Counted from the stretch's first letter, positions 11,152-30,127 are shown. The stretch is DNA of 64,000 bases from Rhynchopus sp. YZ270_cl-10 (GCA_964035575.1 OZ037913.1:310001-374000), one strand, 5' to 3'. Translations and numbers: made by a program. Notes: a model not told the origin generated them from the sequence alone.

Positions 11152-14129
11152 ATGGGGGAGTACCGACCAGGTGACAAAGTGGAGCTGCACGGTCTTGTGA
11201 AGATGCTTGAATTGAACGGCCAGCAGGGGCAGGTCATTTGTAGGCAGAACGACCGTTTTGTGATTCGTCTTCCTGAAGGGGATCATGCGATAAAGGCGGC
11301 GAATTGCAAGCCTGTGGGTACTCCTATCACCTCAACCACCACCACTACCACCCAAGACCACCACAAAGACCGCCACGACAGGGACAGAAGAAGCCACCAC
11401 AACGACACCTCACGACACCGCGAACGCGATCACCGAGAGCGGGATCACAGAGAGCACAGAGAGCACAGAGGGGACCGGGATGGACGTAGAGAAGGGGAAC
11501 GGAGCAGTCGTGGCAGGGATGGGGGACGGGAGCGGCGAGATTTGAGGGGGTTCACCTTAGACCCTGGCGCAGACGCGAAGAGCAGCAACACCGCTACCCC
11601 TGCCCCCACCCCCACCCCTACCCCCACCCCCACCCCCTCCGCACCGATCGCAGCACAGACCCCAGACATGGCCGCGGTATTAGGTGCCGCGAATAACAAC
11701 CCTGCTCAAATGCAGCAGATCGCCGCAATGTCCGTTCTGATGCAACACATGCAACAACAGGAGATCATGCAGAGGCAACAGCAGTTTACCACGATTTTGA
11801 ATACTCTAATGGGCCAGCCGCAGCTCATGAGCAACCTAGGGATGGGGTTGCAGGGGCAACCCATACAGGGGGGGCACATCCAACACCATCATCACCACCA
11901 CAACCACAACCACAACCAGCAGCAGCAGCAGCAGCAGCATCATCACCAGCAACAACCCCACCAAGAGCGTAACCAACGCCGTCGTCGTGACGACGAAGTC
12001 TCCCGCCCTGAAGGGTGTGTTGTCCTGGTCGTCATGCGTGGTGGGGTAGGCGTCGGGCTGCTTGACAGCGGGATGTTCGAGATGGCAGATTTGGATCAGG
12101 TGTACTGGATTTTCTCGCAGTTTGGGCAGGTTGAAAAGGCGTCACTGTTTCTTCGTGATGAATACGTGCAGGCGTTGATTCAGTACGCAACACCGGATGC
12201 GGCGTGTATGTGTCGTGCACACCTCAACGGGAAGAGTGTGTGGACGGGCGTGGGGGGGCCGGCTAAGGCATCAGACGCGCCGGTGTTGGCTGTGATGCAG
12301 AGTGCGCATAAGGAGTTGTCGTTTCCGAAGCCAGACATTCGGAACAGGGAGTACGCAGGGCGGAATGCAGACCTGGACCAGATGATCCGCCAGAGCGACG
12401 CACGCACCACACAGAGCAACCCAAACCGCACCATCGGTGACTCAACCACACGCCAAGACATGGAGGCGGCAGGCTACACCGGTGTGCGTGGCTTCCTCTG
12501 GGGCCGTCCTGTCTCCTGGGGTACAGGCTTCTTCGACCCACCCCAGCCAGAGAGCGAACGTTGGCAACTCCCCAAGGGCGAGGCCACCCAGGGTAAGGTC
12601 GGTGACTGTGTCCTCATCTCGCATCTCCCAAGCAATGATTGGCCGGCGTCGAAGCTTTGGGGGTTGGTGGGAGTCTACGGTGAGGTATCACACCCTTTTC
12701 TTGCGTTCTTTTTTAAATTGTTCAGGATGTGCCCACATTTTTTTACACATTCTGTTTGGCCGCAAGGTGATTTTTTGTGCTTTCATCCATGGCTGGCATC
12801 GTGGGTGTTGAGGTGTCTGCAGCAGGATATCATTTTTTTTACAAATAATTGTAAATCTCATTGACTCTGGTAACCAAAAAATGGTCGGTACTTTTATGGT
12901 GACTTAATTTAAACCCAATATTTTCTTACAACAACACATTGCAGCTCGTTGCGGTGAAAATGCTTCAAAAGTACGCAGACGCAGCGCTGGTGCAGTACAC
13001 GAACAGCACTGGTGCTGAGGCTGCCATCGAAAAATTGGACCAGCTCAACCTCTCGGGTGTCGTGCTGACAGCACAACGCAGCAAGCATGCGAACGCGTTG
13101 AACTGGAAGGGTGCACAGAGCGGCCTCGACCGCTTCATGTGCACCACAGACGAACGCTCTGCTCCACAGCCCGTACGCAACTCACCTTCCCCATCCAAGC
13201 ACGTCGTCATACATGGCCTCACCAAAGGTATTTCACTGATTCTTTTAATAAGCTCTCTTTTTGACAGATTTTAGGTTCATTTAAACCTTTCCCCCCCGTC
13301 CATCGTACTATCAACTTCAACACCCTTTTTTGGCCTGCTTATGATAGGGCTGTTGTGCTTTCATGGCATTGTATGTCGGAGGTACCTGCATCATATAACT
13401 TTACTTTCTTTGAGAATTTTTTTTTGCCTCTTTTGAAAGAATGCCTGATTAGAAGAGTTTTCGATCCGTCGCACCTCTCTACTCTTTAATGATTGAGGTG
13501 AGGGGATGCCGTCTGTACGTATCCTAGCCCTTTTTGGATAATATTTGAGATTTTGGGGAGCGATAGTTAATAATAGAGGTTTTTGAAGGAGATTCTGTAC
13601 AAAATATAGTTTAACAACATTCATTCCACAGAATTGGTAGACTCGTCGGATATGTTCGAGGACTTCCTCGCACAGCTGAAGCTGTCGAAGGATGCTGTTG
13701 TGCCTAACAGTGAAAATTTGACCGCAACGTACACTGCAGGATCTGTCGAGGTATGGCCACAAAGTCGCGTATTGTTGTTTTCTTTTTCAAACAATCCTAT
13801 CGGGGAGTGAAAAGGTAACTGAGACCTTTTTTTTTTTTTTTCAAATGTAAACGAAATGGATGTAGGACTGTATTGTTGGGGGTCATCCGGGACACTGTCA
13901 AGAGGGGGTTTGTAACTTTTTGTGTTTTCATCCGGATGGCTGGCATCGTACGAGGGACAGTCGGAGGTGCCTGCATCAATAACTTCACTTACACTTTGTA
14001 ATGCCAAACCACATTTTTCTCTGACTACAGGATGCAGTAGAATTCGTCTGCGCGCATAACGGAACGAAGTTCCCGTGCAAAATTGCTGCAGGTAGGGTAA
14101 CCATTCACATAAGCTTCGCCGCACTCTGA
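11152..14129 (+). CDS. PTB/hnRNP-L-like RNA-binding protein (3 RRMs)
   Basis: Four exons: 11152-12684, 12945-13227, 13632-13750 and 14031-14129 (677 aa). All introns start GTAT and end CAG. Residues 1-58 form a small beta-rich domain (PGDKVELHGL...LNGQQGQV). An Arg/Asp/Glu/His-rich stretch (about 65-135), a Thr-Pro run, a Met/Gln-rich segment and a His/Asn/Gln run follow. Three RRMs of the polypyrimidine-tract-binding type lie at about 286-365 (VLVVMRGG...IFSQFGQVEKASLF), 483-565 (CVLISHLP...VYGE / LVAVKMLQKYADAALVQY) and 596-677. Proteins of this family bind pyrimidine-rich RNA and control splicing or stability, which fits a pyrimidine-rich genome; this gene's target is not known. The start directly follows a C/T tract and AG. 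The last exon is the least certain part. Confidence 0.75.
12685..12944 (+). other. Intron 1 of PTB-like gene
   Basis: Donor GTATCA, acceptor TTGCAG. It contains a diverged copy of the GGCTGGCATCG...CTGCAGC repeat at about 12777-12830. Confidence 0.7.
13228..13631 (+). other. Intron 2 of PTB-like gene
   Basis: Donor GTATTT, acceptor CCACAG. It contains a diverged copy (about 13351-13408) of the repeat that is best preserved at 13925-13989. Confidence 0.7.
13925..13989 (+). repeat. Intronic hairpin repeat GATGGCTGGCATC...TGCCTGCATC
   Basis: It lies in intron 3 of the PTB-like gene (13751-14030). GATG and GGCA on the left pair with TGCC and CATC on the right; the middle holds GTACGAGGGACAG. 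It is followed by AATAACTTCACTT. Diverged copies sit in introns 1 and 2 and upstream at 10786, all in the same orientation. Confidence 0.6.
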
Positions 14130-15273
14130 GGGGGGGTGATTTCTCCTCTTTTGTTTGCACCCTTTGAATGCAGTGGCTTACAGTCTCAAAAATTGTGGAG
14201 AAAAACAAAGCCAAGTTGATTGCTTTATTGGGCTGTTTTATTTGTTTTTTTTTGTGTGTTATTTTCTCTTTTTTTGATGAGCAACGTATCGCTATTCACT
14301 TTTCTATCAAAGTCATTGAATTTTTTTTTTTGGACAAAACAACGTAGGGGGGGGTATATCTAGCGACCCTTCGTCTCATCGGATCACCCCCCTTTTTGAA
14401 AAGATAGATGTGTGCACCCTGATGCACATTTTTTGTTTTCAATTTCTTTTTTTCTAACAACACTTTTTTTTAGTTTCATTGTTTTTGATCTCCCGCGCGT
14501 CTTTGTGTTGCGCTTTTTGCATTATTTTTTCCTTCATCAGACCTTTGTGATTATTTTTTTAGACCCCCCAAAAAAATAAGTGGAAATTTGCACAGGTGGC
14601 AGTACTAACTATCTCAACCCCTTTTTTTAAAAAGGGGTCGACTCAAAATTTTTTTCAAAAAAAAAAACGAGAGGAGATGTGATGAGGGTCACTAAAGTTG
14701 CTTTTGCAAAAGGGATGGGGTTCACTTATCCACTTTCCCCCCCCCCCCCCCCTTTTTATGATTGATATCTCTTATGTGCGTAGCCGGCAGTGTTTCATGG
14801 TGAAACATATTTTTTTTTGGGAATAGACAGGGTTTAGAGGGGCTTTTTTATGAGATCTTTTTTTTCTCCACCCCCCCCCCCACTTCTCTTCCTCGCCCTC
14901 TTTTAGGTTTGGTTTGGTTTGTGTTTTATTTCAAAAAAAAAAAGGTATCCAGCACCCCTCTTTGTTTCTTCTTCCTCTCCCTCTCTCTCTCTCTCTCACC
15001 CCTCCTCCACCTTCCCTACCAGAAAAAATACACAAAATAAGGGGGGGGAAAAGCGCATTTTTTTTAAACCATATTTGCAGGAAAGGTTCCCCTCCTGGAG
15101 AAAGTTTCTTTTTTTTGTTTCTCTCTTTTTTTTCAGTCCGCATTATTTTAACTGAAAAAACCCCCCCTTTAATATCTTTCTGACCATCTTTCTTTTCTCT
15201 TGATTCAAATTTTTATTTCAAACACAACAACAATCATCTACAACGGATACTCTACAGGCAGGTTGCATTTTGC
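14130..15273. other. Intergenic region, T- and C-run rich
   Basis: Nothing coding is recognised. It has many T-runs, a C-run at about 14740-14753, (CT)n patches near 14985 and a pyrimidine-rich 3' part. TCTACAG at 15251-15257, just upstream of the kinase start, is a plausible splice acceptor. Confidence 0.55.
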
Positions 15274-18200
15274 ATGGAGGTGACAGAATCGCACGGGGGT
15301 GCTGCCGTCACAAACAACCCCGCTGCTTCTCTTCCCGAAGAGGTGACTGAATTGATCGGAGAGAACGTCGCCCCTCCTCCTCCTCCTGCTCTTCCCAAAG
15401 AAGAACCTGAATCAAATGGGGCAGCCGCAAACAACCCCGTTGCTTCTCTTCCCAAGGAGGTGACTGAATTGAGTGGAGACAGTATCGCCCCTCCTCCTTC
15501 TCTTCCCAAAGAGGAACCTGAATCAAATGGGGCAGCCACAAAGAACTCTGCAGCTTCTCTTCCCTCCAAAGAACTGAATGAATTGATCGGAGACAGTGTC
15601 GCCCCTCCTCCTCCTCCTTCTCTTCCTCTTCCCAAAGAAGCAAATGGAGCTGCCACAAACAACCTCGTTGCTTCTCTTCCCAAGGAGGTGACTGAATTGA
15701 GCGGAGAGAACGTCGCCCCTCCTCCTTCTCCTCTTCCTGCTCTTCCCAAAGAGGAACCTGAATCAAATGGATCTTCTTCAACCAACCCGTCTGTTGCTTC
15801 CAAAGAAGTGATTGCGAATGGAGCTCCGATCAACCCCTTTTCCAAAAGAACACAACAAAAACCAAAGCAATGCTACGCAGCGTATATGCGAAGGGCTGCC
15901 GATCGGCATGGGGTAACAGGGTGTACTGTGGACTATAAAGGACTGTCCTGTGTTATTTATGAGGCCTGCTTTAAGGAAGATATTCCCTTAGAGATTTCAC
16001 AGTGGATGTCACCTGCTGACCATCACGCCGTAAAGCGGGCAGCATTTGCAAGATCTGTCGCTTCCCCTGCAGGGGAAGCTGACACTTCCTTCACCGCGCT
16101 TTCAATAGGAGAATCAGGTTCCCCCATCATCCAATCCCGCTTCGGCAGAAGAAGGCAAAACTCCACCAACGATTCCATGTGTGTCTCTGAAAACTCATCA
16201 TTCAAAGTACCTGAAATGTCTCGATCTGACGGAATCATGGCGATCTCACCCTTCTCCACAGTACAACCCCCCAAAGATTTCTTTTGCGAAGCAGCAGAAT
16301 CCGTGGTATCATCAGACGGAGATTTAGAAGGGGAGGGAGAAAATATGCTGCCCGCACTAGAGAAAATAACAGAGGATGCAGCATTGTTTGCACCCTCCCC
16401 TTTGGGGTGTACACCAGCTCTATGTGGCCCAAGACCGTCAGAGTTTAAAACAACAGCAACACCTTCATTTAAATACCTTGTTGAACCAGCATCTTTCAGT
16501 GAAAACCCTATTGCGGTGGAAGGTAAGGTAGACCCAGGTGATAAGATGGATAAATCTGTACCAAAGCTCTCAAAGCGTCAACGTGCCCGCGATGCAATCC
16601 CGGAGCTAGAGAACAGTGTAGCCGACTCCATTGGCTCCTACGCGGTGAACGACGATAGCATGAACACAGCCAGTTTTGAGGATGAATTTGGACCGGGTCA
16701 TTCCCCTGGTTCCCTTGGTGTGATGCAGTGGAAGTGTGCACGAGCGTTTGAGGAACAGCTCCGATCCGAAATGACGTTCGTAGATGACATCTGTATTAAC
16801 AAATCCAGCCTCGTTGCAAAAAGGGTGTCCCGTGTATTAAAGAGTGGCCGGCAGGTGGCGTCATACTATTCAGGGTTGTTGGAGCAAAGGGAAAAGGAGC
16901 AGGCGTCTTCACCAAATGTTTCACCCCTATTAGGCCCATCACCTGACCCACCTGAGGAAGATAAAGGGGCAAAGCAGGTGCAGACGGCACAGCTTTTGGG
17001 GTATAGAACCACTCAGCATGTTTCGATTTTGATACAACAACTGCGTTTTGCGCATGAAGATGCAGCGTTTTTGCTGTGGTTTATGACGTTAAATTGCATC
17101 GCAGTAGGGAAATTAGTACGGAAATATAGGAGAAGCCTGCCGTCTGAGGCACCAGAGGATTTTCAACCACTTCAGGTAATCAATTCCTCTGAACGCACCG
17201 AGCCTGCCCCACGCAAGGCGGATTCGAGTCATTGGTATTTCATGAAGATGGGGCCCGAACAGATGCTTGAGACCATGTCTCGCGTGGAGAAGTTGTACTC
17301 TGTCATTGCCGAGCTTGCGCCTGGTCTGGCACCGAATATTTATCACCGCGCAAACGACGACTCTGTGTGTGGCGACATGGATTTTTTATTGCAGACGTAT
17401 CGACACTATCTTCCGAGGTGGTCTTTACCGCAGAACTGTTCTCCACTGCAGACCAGCCGGGTCCCGTTGTGGCAGAACGGTGAGGAGGGAGCCAAAAGGG
17501 CTGCGGGTGGGGGGCGTAGGTTGGGGATCATACCAGCTGCTGCCGCCTCTGCTGCTGCGGCTGCAACCAGAAAGCATTTTCGGAATAAACACAAACAGTG
17601 CAACCGTCTTACCACGAGAGGGGATGCACCCCCTACAGAACCAACTGTACAGCAAGGTGCTCGGTCGAGAATGCGCAAGCCTGGGAGAACTGCGGTGTTT
17701 TATTCGTACAATGCGAAACCAAAAACAAAGAGGGAAGAGCAGGCTCCGATGCCACAACCTCAACAGACCCAACCTGTTCAACCACAGTCCGGCGCAAAAC
17801 TGTTCCACCCAGGAGAACAAATTCTCGACTGCTACGAAATAGGGGATGTCGTTGGGGAAGGGACCTACGGCATCGTTGTGCAGGCCTGGTCCGTCACCTC
17901 GGGGGACCCGGTGGCGATCAAAACGATTACCTGCGCGTGGTCGCACCCGGTCTTAGGGCAGAGGGCATACAGAGAGGTACAGATCCTCCAGCAAATCGCA
18001 CATCCGCATATTACCCCCATCATCGACGTCTTTGTCAGCGAAGGGTCTTCTAAGGCGGTTTACATTGTTATGCCCTTTTTCCCACATACCTGCGAGAATC
18101 TGTTGATAGACCGGCAGCTCAGCCCGCTTCATAAAAAGGGGTTTGCATTGGAGCTTCTCTCTGCCCTCGCGTATCTTCATTCACGTGGCGTCGTTCATCG

Positions 18201-19482
18201 TGACGTAAAACTCTCGAACATCCTAGTAGATGACACCCCTTCGGCTTACCTCTCCGATTTTGGTCTGTCCAGAACGCTGTCCTCTGGTGAGAAGGCTGCT
18301 CCTGCTGGGGCCGTTGCAGATATGAGAGACCACCCTGACTACATCCAAACCCAATGGTACCGTGCCCCAGAAGTGCTCCTTTGCAGCAAAACCGTCGAAG
18401 AAGGGGCAGATATGTGGTCCATGGGGTGTATCCTTGCGGAAATGATGACTGGGGTCCCTCTCTTCCCTGGGCAAGATGATATGCATCAGTTGGAACTAAT
18501 TTTGTCTTCCTGCTCCAGTGAAAAAGGTTCTTTGACAGATCTTTTGGAGGAGAAGTTAAGTGAAAATACTCATTCGGTTACCGTCAAGCTTTCGAAGAAG
18601 AAAACATTGAGTGAAGCGGTGGGGGAGTGTTGGGTGACGGGGTCTTCCGGGAGGGATTCCAAGGTGGAAGCGGATGAGTACTGTGAGGTTGCCCCGACGG
18701 ATTTGGCATTGGATTTAATCAAAAAACTGTTGCAGTTTAATCCAGAGTCGCGGATTTTTGCGAGACGTGCTATGCACCACAAATGGTTTCTCGAAGAGCC
18801 GTCTCTACCGCTTTCTTCAATCGAAGTTGCCATCAACGATGCAGCACGCTTTGAAGGGGAAGACCACGTGGTTCTCGACCTCCCATGCGATGAACTACAC
18901 AACACCGATGCATACCGCTCAGCCGTTGCAGACAAAGCAGCTACATCCTATCGCCGCAAAATCCAATCCCTAAAAGTCGACCGTTCCAAAGCTGCGGTTA
19001 CAATCCAACGCTTCTGGAGATGGAAAACCGGACGGTTAGTCCTGGCCTCATCTTTTTCTATTACAGACCGTGATGTCTCAAATCTGGTGTTCGCAAACTA
19101 CTCGAAAAATCCGATCGATCTAAACGCACAACCGAGAATGGGTGATCGTGAGTTTCAATTGCGTACGATTCAGAGGGATGGGGGGAACGATACGGCAAGC
19201 AGTGCGGTAAAGGAGCCAAAAGTGGTGCTAAGCCACCTATACCCAAGAGCGAGTTCGAGGCCTCTGTCTGGAGGGAGGTTGCTTCCAGGGGGGAGGTCGC
19301 CTGCACCCCCGTCTCCGTACCTTTCGCCGCTACGTGGTGGTGTGCAGCAGCAGAGTGCTGGCAAGAAGACCGTCCCCCGCAGGCGCAGCGTCGGCCGTCC
19401 CCCGCGCCATCCACAGCATTGCCCAGCAGATGGAGGCAACAACTGGGAGTCCTACTGTGGGGCGGGGTGTGTTCTGGCGTGA
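15274..19482 (+). CDS. Large CMGC-like Ser/Thr protein kinase, 1402 aa
   Basis: One uninterrupted frame. Residues 12-185 hold four or so imperfect ~35-residue repeats (cores ASLPKEVTELSG, LPKEEPESNG, Pro runs). The kinase domain starts near 852: glycine loop GEGTYG 861-866, VAIK lysine near 880, HRDVKLSN from 975, DFG 995-997 and QWYRAPE near 1027. It resembles MAPK/CDK-type (CMGC) kinases, but where MAP kinases have T-x-Y this has P-D-Y. An IQ-like motif (IQRFWRWKTGR, about 1238-1248) could bind calmodulin. The last four residues, CVLA, fit a CaaX prenylation box, hinting at membrane attachment. Residues 480-700 are conserved-looking but not recognised; a weak resemblance to an SPX-type helix near 610-640 is not enough to call. 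Substrate unknown. Confidence 0.8.
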   Translation: MEVTESHGGAAVTNNPAASLPEEVTELIGENVAPPPPPALPKEEPESNGAAANNPVASLPKEVTELSGDSIAPPPSLPKEEPESNGAATKNSAASLPSKELNELIGDSVAPPPPPSLPLPKEANGAATNNLVASLPKEVTELSGENVAPPPSPLPALPKEEPESNGSSSTNPSVASKEVIANGAPINPFSKRTQQKPKQCYAAYMRRAADRHGVTGCTVDYKGLSCVIYEACFKEDIPLEISQWMSPADHHAVKRAAFARSVASPAGEADTSFTALSIGESGSPIIQSRFGRRRQNSTNDSMCVSENSSFKVPEMSRSDGIMAISPFSTVQPPKDFFCEAAESVVSSDGDLEGEGENMLPALEKITEDAALFAPSPLGCTPALCGPRPSEFKTTATPSFKYLVEPASFSENPIAVEGKVDPGDKMDKSVPKLSKRQRARDAIPELENSVADSIGSYAVNDDSMNTASFEDEFGPGHSPGSLGVMQWKCARAFEEQLRSEMTFVDDICINKSSLVAKRVSRVLKSGRQVASYYSGLLEQREKEQASSPNVSPLLGPSPDPPEEDKGAKQVQTAQLLGYRTTQHVSILIQQLRFAHEDAAFLLWFMTLNCIAVGKLVRKYRRSLPSEAPEDFQPLQVINSSERTEPAPRKADSSHWYFMKMGPEQMLETMSRVEKLYSVIAELAPGLAPNIYHRANDDSVCGDMDFLLQTYRHYLPRWSLPQNCSPLQTSRVPLWQNGEEGAKRAAGGGRRLGIIPAAAASAAAAATRKHFRNKHKQCNRLTTRGDAPPTEPTVQQGARSRMRKPGRTAVFYSYNAKPKTKREEQAPMPQPQQTQPVQPQSGAKLFHPGEQILDCYEIGDVVGEGTYGIVVQAWSVTSGDPVAIKTITCAWSHPVLGQRAYREVQILQQIAHPHITPIIDVFVSEGSSKAVYIVMPFFPHTCENLLIDRQLSPLHKKGFALELLSALAYLHSRGVVHRDVKLSNILVDDTPSAYLSDFGLSRTLSSGEKAAPAGAVADMRDHPDYIQTQWYRAPEVLLCSKTVEEGADMWSMGCILAEMMTGVPLFPGQDDMHQLELILSSCSSEKGSLTDLLEEKLSENTHSVTVKLSKKKTLSEAVGECWVTGSSGRDSKVEADEYCEVAPTDLALDLIKKLLQFNPESRIFARRAMHHKWFLEEPSLPLSSIEVAINDAARFEGEDHVVLDLPCDELHNTDAYRSAVADKAATSYRRKIQSLKVDRSKAAVTIQRFWRWKTGRLVLASSFSITDRDVSNLVFANYSKNPIDLNAQPRMGDREFQLRTIQRDGGNDTASSAVKEPKVVLSHLYPRASSRPLSGGRLLPGGRSPAPPSPYLSPLRGGVQQQSAGKKTVPRRRSVGRPPRHPQHCPADGGNNWESYCGAGCVLA

Positions 19483-19529
19483 TTTATTGACGTGGTTTGT
19501 TTAAAAGGGGATAAAGGGGGATTCTAATA

Positions 19530-19605
19530 TACCGTAACTGTAATGTTGGGACGTAAAAAAGTTGAAACGTAAAAATGTTGGGACAGCTGGGGCGAAAAAT
19601 TGCCG
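19530..19605. repeat. Truncated copy of the CCGTAATTGT TIR element
   Basis: TACCGTAACTGTAATG, GACGTAAAAAAGTTGAAACG and GACAGCTGGGGCG match the left end of the element at 61718-62115. The right half is missing. Confidence 0.6.
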
Positions 19606-27306
<7,701 letters not shown>

Positions 27307-27553
27307 AGGCCTTCCTTTTTTTTCGAGGGTCAAAAAATAAGGGTCAAAGGCGGTCAAAAATTTGACGTTTTTCCCCCTCTTTTTCTTTTTGTTTCATTCT
27401 AGCACGTTTACCTGTGCCAACGAGACGCAGTAGGTGGGGGAGGGATGAGATGTAGATAGGAGAAGCGGGGGTTGGTGTGTGGCAGAGTGGGGTACCTCTT
27501 GAGTGTTCGATTATGTTTTCTTTTCTTTTTTTTTAAACGATAGTGATGAAAAA

Positions 27554-27582
27554 GATGTATGTGCACGAGAGGCGTATTAATC
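27554..27582 (+). repeat. Dispersed hairpin, class IV
   Basis: GATGTATGTGC, loop ACGAGAG, GCGTATTAATC, then a long T-run. The arms pair at their ends (GAT/ATC) and next to the loop (TGC/GCG with wobble). The 11-7-11 layout matches the copy at 41278. Confidence 0.55.
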
Positions 27583-28727
27583 TTGCGAACTTTTTTTTTT
27601 TTTGTCCTCTCCCTTGCCTGTCACTTTCATGCCGTATCCCCCTTTTTTTTACCTATTCCTCAGTAGCCCACCCCTTATCTGACATTCCCCCCCTCCCCCA
27701 TTCACCCCTTTCACCTGTTCGTTTTGTGTCGGGAAAGATTAACTTTGCATACCGGCTTTAAAAAGGAAAGAAAAAAAAAAAACAGTTTTATTTGGTTTTG
27801 CGTTTTGTAAAAAAAAGGAAACATTTTTGTGGGGTACATATTTTAAAAAAAAAAACTGACAGTGGAGCTTGGTGGCAACTACACTATTCCAACAATTTTT
27901 TCAAAAAAAAAAACAAGGTGTGTATGAGTTTGAAGGCAGTTATGGGAAGTTCCTAAGAGCAAGACATTGCCCCACGAGAGGAGTGCATTCACCTTTAAAA
28001 ACCTTTATTTTTTTTTGTGGGGGTGTGTGAGAGGTGCAGCTACCTTTTTCTTTTAAGGTGTGTGTGTGTGTGTGTGTGTGTGTTCACAGAGAGTGGGCAC
28101 CTTTTGCGTTCTTTGTTTTCTCTCTCTTTTTTCCCCCCTGGTTTTTCTTTATAGGCACAAAACCCCTTATCTTACCCCCCAATACACCTTGGGTATCCTG
28201 AAGGTTTCACCGTTAAAAAAAAATGCTGATTTTTTTTTTTTTTTCAAACAACAGCCTGCTTTTATTGTAAGAGAGACGGTTTCACTCCTACGAGCTTCAA
28301 AGGAATGGGACTGCGAAAAAGCTCACCGATTCGATACGCATTTTCCTGATGTCTTTTATCAGAGGCGTGTGCAGTTTTTTTTTTTTTTCCCGCATTTTTT
28401 CCTCCTCCAATACACCATGTGGCAACGATGAAAGGGGAAATCATTAAAGAGAGAGCTGTAGAACAGACCGAGGTGTATTTAAGGCACACAACCGTTGTTT
28501 TCAATCTATTTTTTTTTAACCCCCCCCCCCTTTCAGAAATTATACCTCCCTGAAAGATAGGAGGAGAGTAAAAGAGGTGGAGGGGGAGGGGAGTTTTTTT
28601 TTTCTTCAAAATAAAAAAAATGACTACCGGCCTACAGTTTCTCTGTTAGTAACTCCCAAGTCAAGCAACACTCTGGGGTTCGAGTGACTGCCGTCCGGCG
28701 TTTGCACTGTCAACTTCACTTTTTTTC

Positions 28728-28821
28728 AAGGTGACTAAGCATGAGAAGATTGATGAATAACCAATGTTCAAAACATTAAGTAATCTAATCAGACTAAACA
28801 TGAGAGGCTTAGGGTCATCTT
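28728..28821 (+). repeat. Class I hairpin interrupted inside its loop
   Basis: The left half AAGGTGACTAAGCATGAGA and right half GGCTTAGGGTCATCTT are separated by about 58 bp. The extra DNA ends with a second GACTAAACATGAGA, so the loop side has been duplicated around an insertion. Confidence 0.6.
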
Positions 28822-29986
28822 ATAAACTCTTTTTTTTTTTCCCTCCCCATAGATGACTTATTCTTTGATGTGAGATGCACATTGTCATCTTTCAAATTTT
28901 TTCTTTTCTTTTTTTTTTTTTTTTTGTGTGGCAGATCTCACTGAAGCATACTACCACAAACACTCCCCCCCCTCGTTCCTTGTACGGAATGGAGCGGAAG
29001 GACAAAAAAAAACTTTTTTTTTTGTGTCTTTTTCGTTATTAACCCCTCCCCCCCTCATCCTCGTACACACAAAAGCGTTCCTCCTTTACAAGGCAGAAGC
29101 AAAAAACAGACGCCAACAACAACATTTTGTTGTTGGTGTTCTTCCCCCTTTTTTTTGCCCCTCATTTTTTTTATGCTTTTACTGCTGTGCGTGGACTTTA
29201 ACATATCTGCGATATCAATTCAGTCCCTCATTCGTTCCCCTATACCCCACCCCACCACCCCCCCTCCCATCCCACCGAGTTACTCTCTTCCTCAAGACAC
29301 TAAAGAAAAAGGAAAAGGAAGAAAAAATGGGTTCAGGATTGATAACGAAACAAAAAAAACCCTTGTTGGGGGAGGGTGTGCTAAGTGGTCGAGAGGCTTA
29401 GGTCCATCCGATTCCAAGTTTCTCTCTCTTTTTTTTTTTTTCTTCTTCTTTTTTTTTTGGATGGTTGTTTCTCCTTCCTTTCTCTCTCTCTCTGTCCATG
29501 CTTTTGTTTTCAACTTCACTTCACTTTTTTGCCTCCTATCTGGGGACAGAACACAGGGTCGCAATAAAGTAGGTGGTCGTGCATATTTCCAACAAAGGCT
29601 CCCCTTATTCCCCTCATCCACATTTTTTTTTTTTGCTAAATTGTACATCCACAACAAAAGGGTTTTTTGGACGATATTCTGGATAAATAATGGATGGTTT
29701 TGCCTATCCAATGCTTTTAAAAAAGGAGATGTGACGAAGGAGCAGCGCTCAAACGTTCAAGCGAACCTATTTTGCTTCCTTCTATGAAGACAAAAATAAT
29801 ACAAACAAAACAAAACAAAACAAAAAAAAAAAGAAAAAATAAAGATACACCTTGTTCATATTTGTCACTCTCGGTTTGAGAGGAAGGCAGTATTTCGCGC
29901 GAGTTTCATATAATATATTGTTTGTCGATGTGTGTTCCGGGAGGTACACATGCATCTTTTTTTTAAAGATAACCCGCAGAGTGTCA

Positions 29987-30013
29987 GTGCCTGCGTACCA
30001 GAGGCGTTTGCAC
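29987..30013 (+). repeat. Dispersed hairpin, class II
   Basis: GTGCCTGCGT, loop ACCAGAG, GCGTTTGCAC, then TATCAACTTCACT and T-run. 27 nt, the same pairing plan as 10872 (base GTGC/GCAC, 2x2 mismatch, inner GCGT stem). Confidence 0.7.
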
Positions 30014-30127
30014 TATCAACTTCACTTTTTTTTTCAAAGAGGAGAACCGGTTTAATTTTTTTTTCCAGTACCTGCGTCTGATGCAAGAAAAGGCATTTGC
30101 ACTTTCAACTTCTCTTTTTTTTTTGTA

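Noticed and set aside
17000-17170. SPX-type domain in the large kinase
   Set aside because: Only a short LNCIAVGKLVRKYRR-like helix resembles it; the rest of the domain could not be matched by eye.
28928-29787. Overlapping frames of 157 and 210 aa
   Set aside because: Homopolymer-driven Phe/Pro/Lys content, no conserved motif, and no support from neighbouring splice signals.
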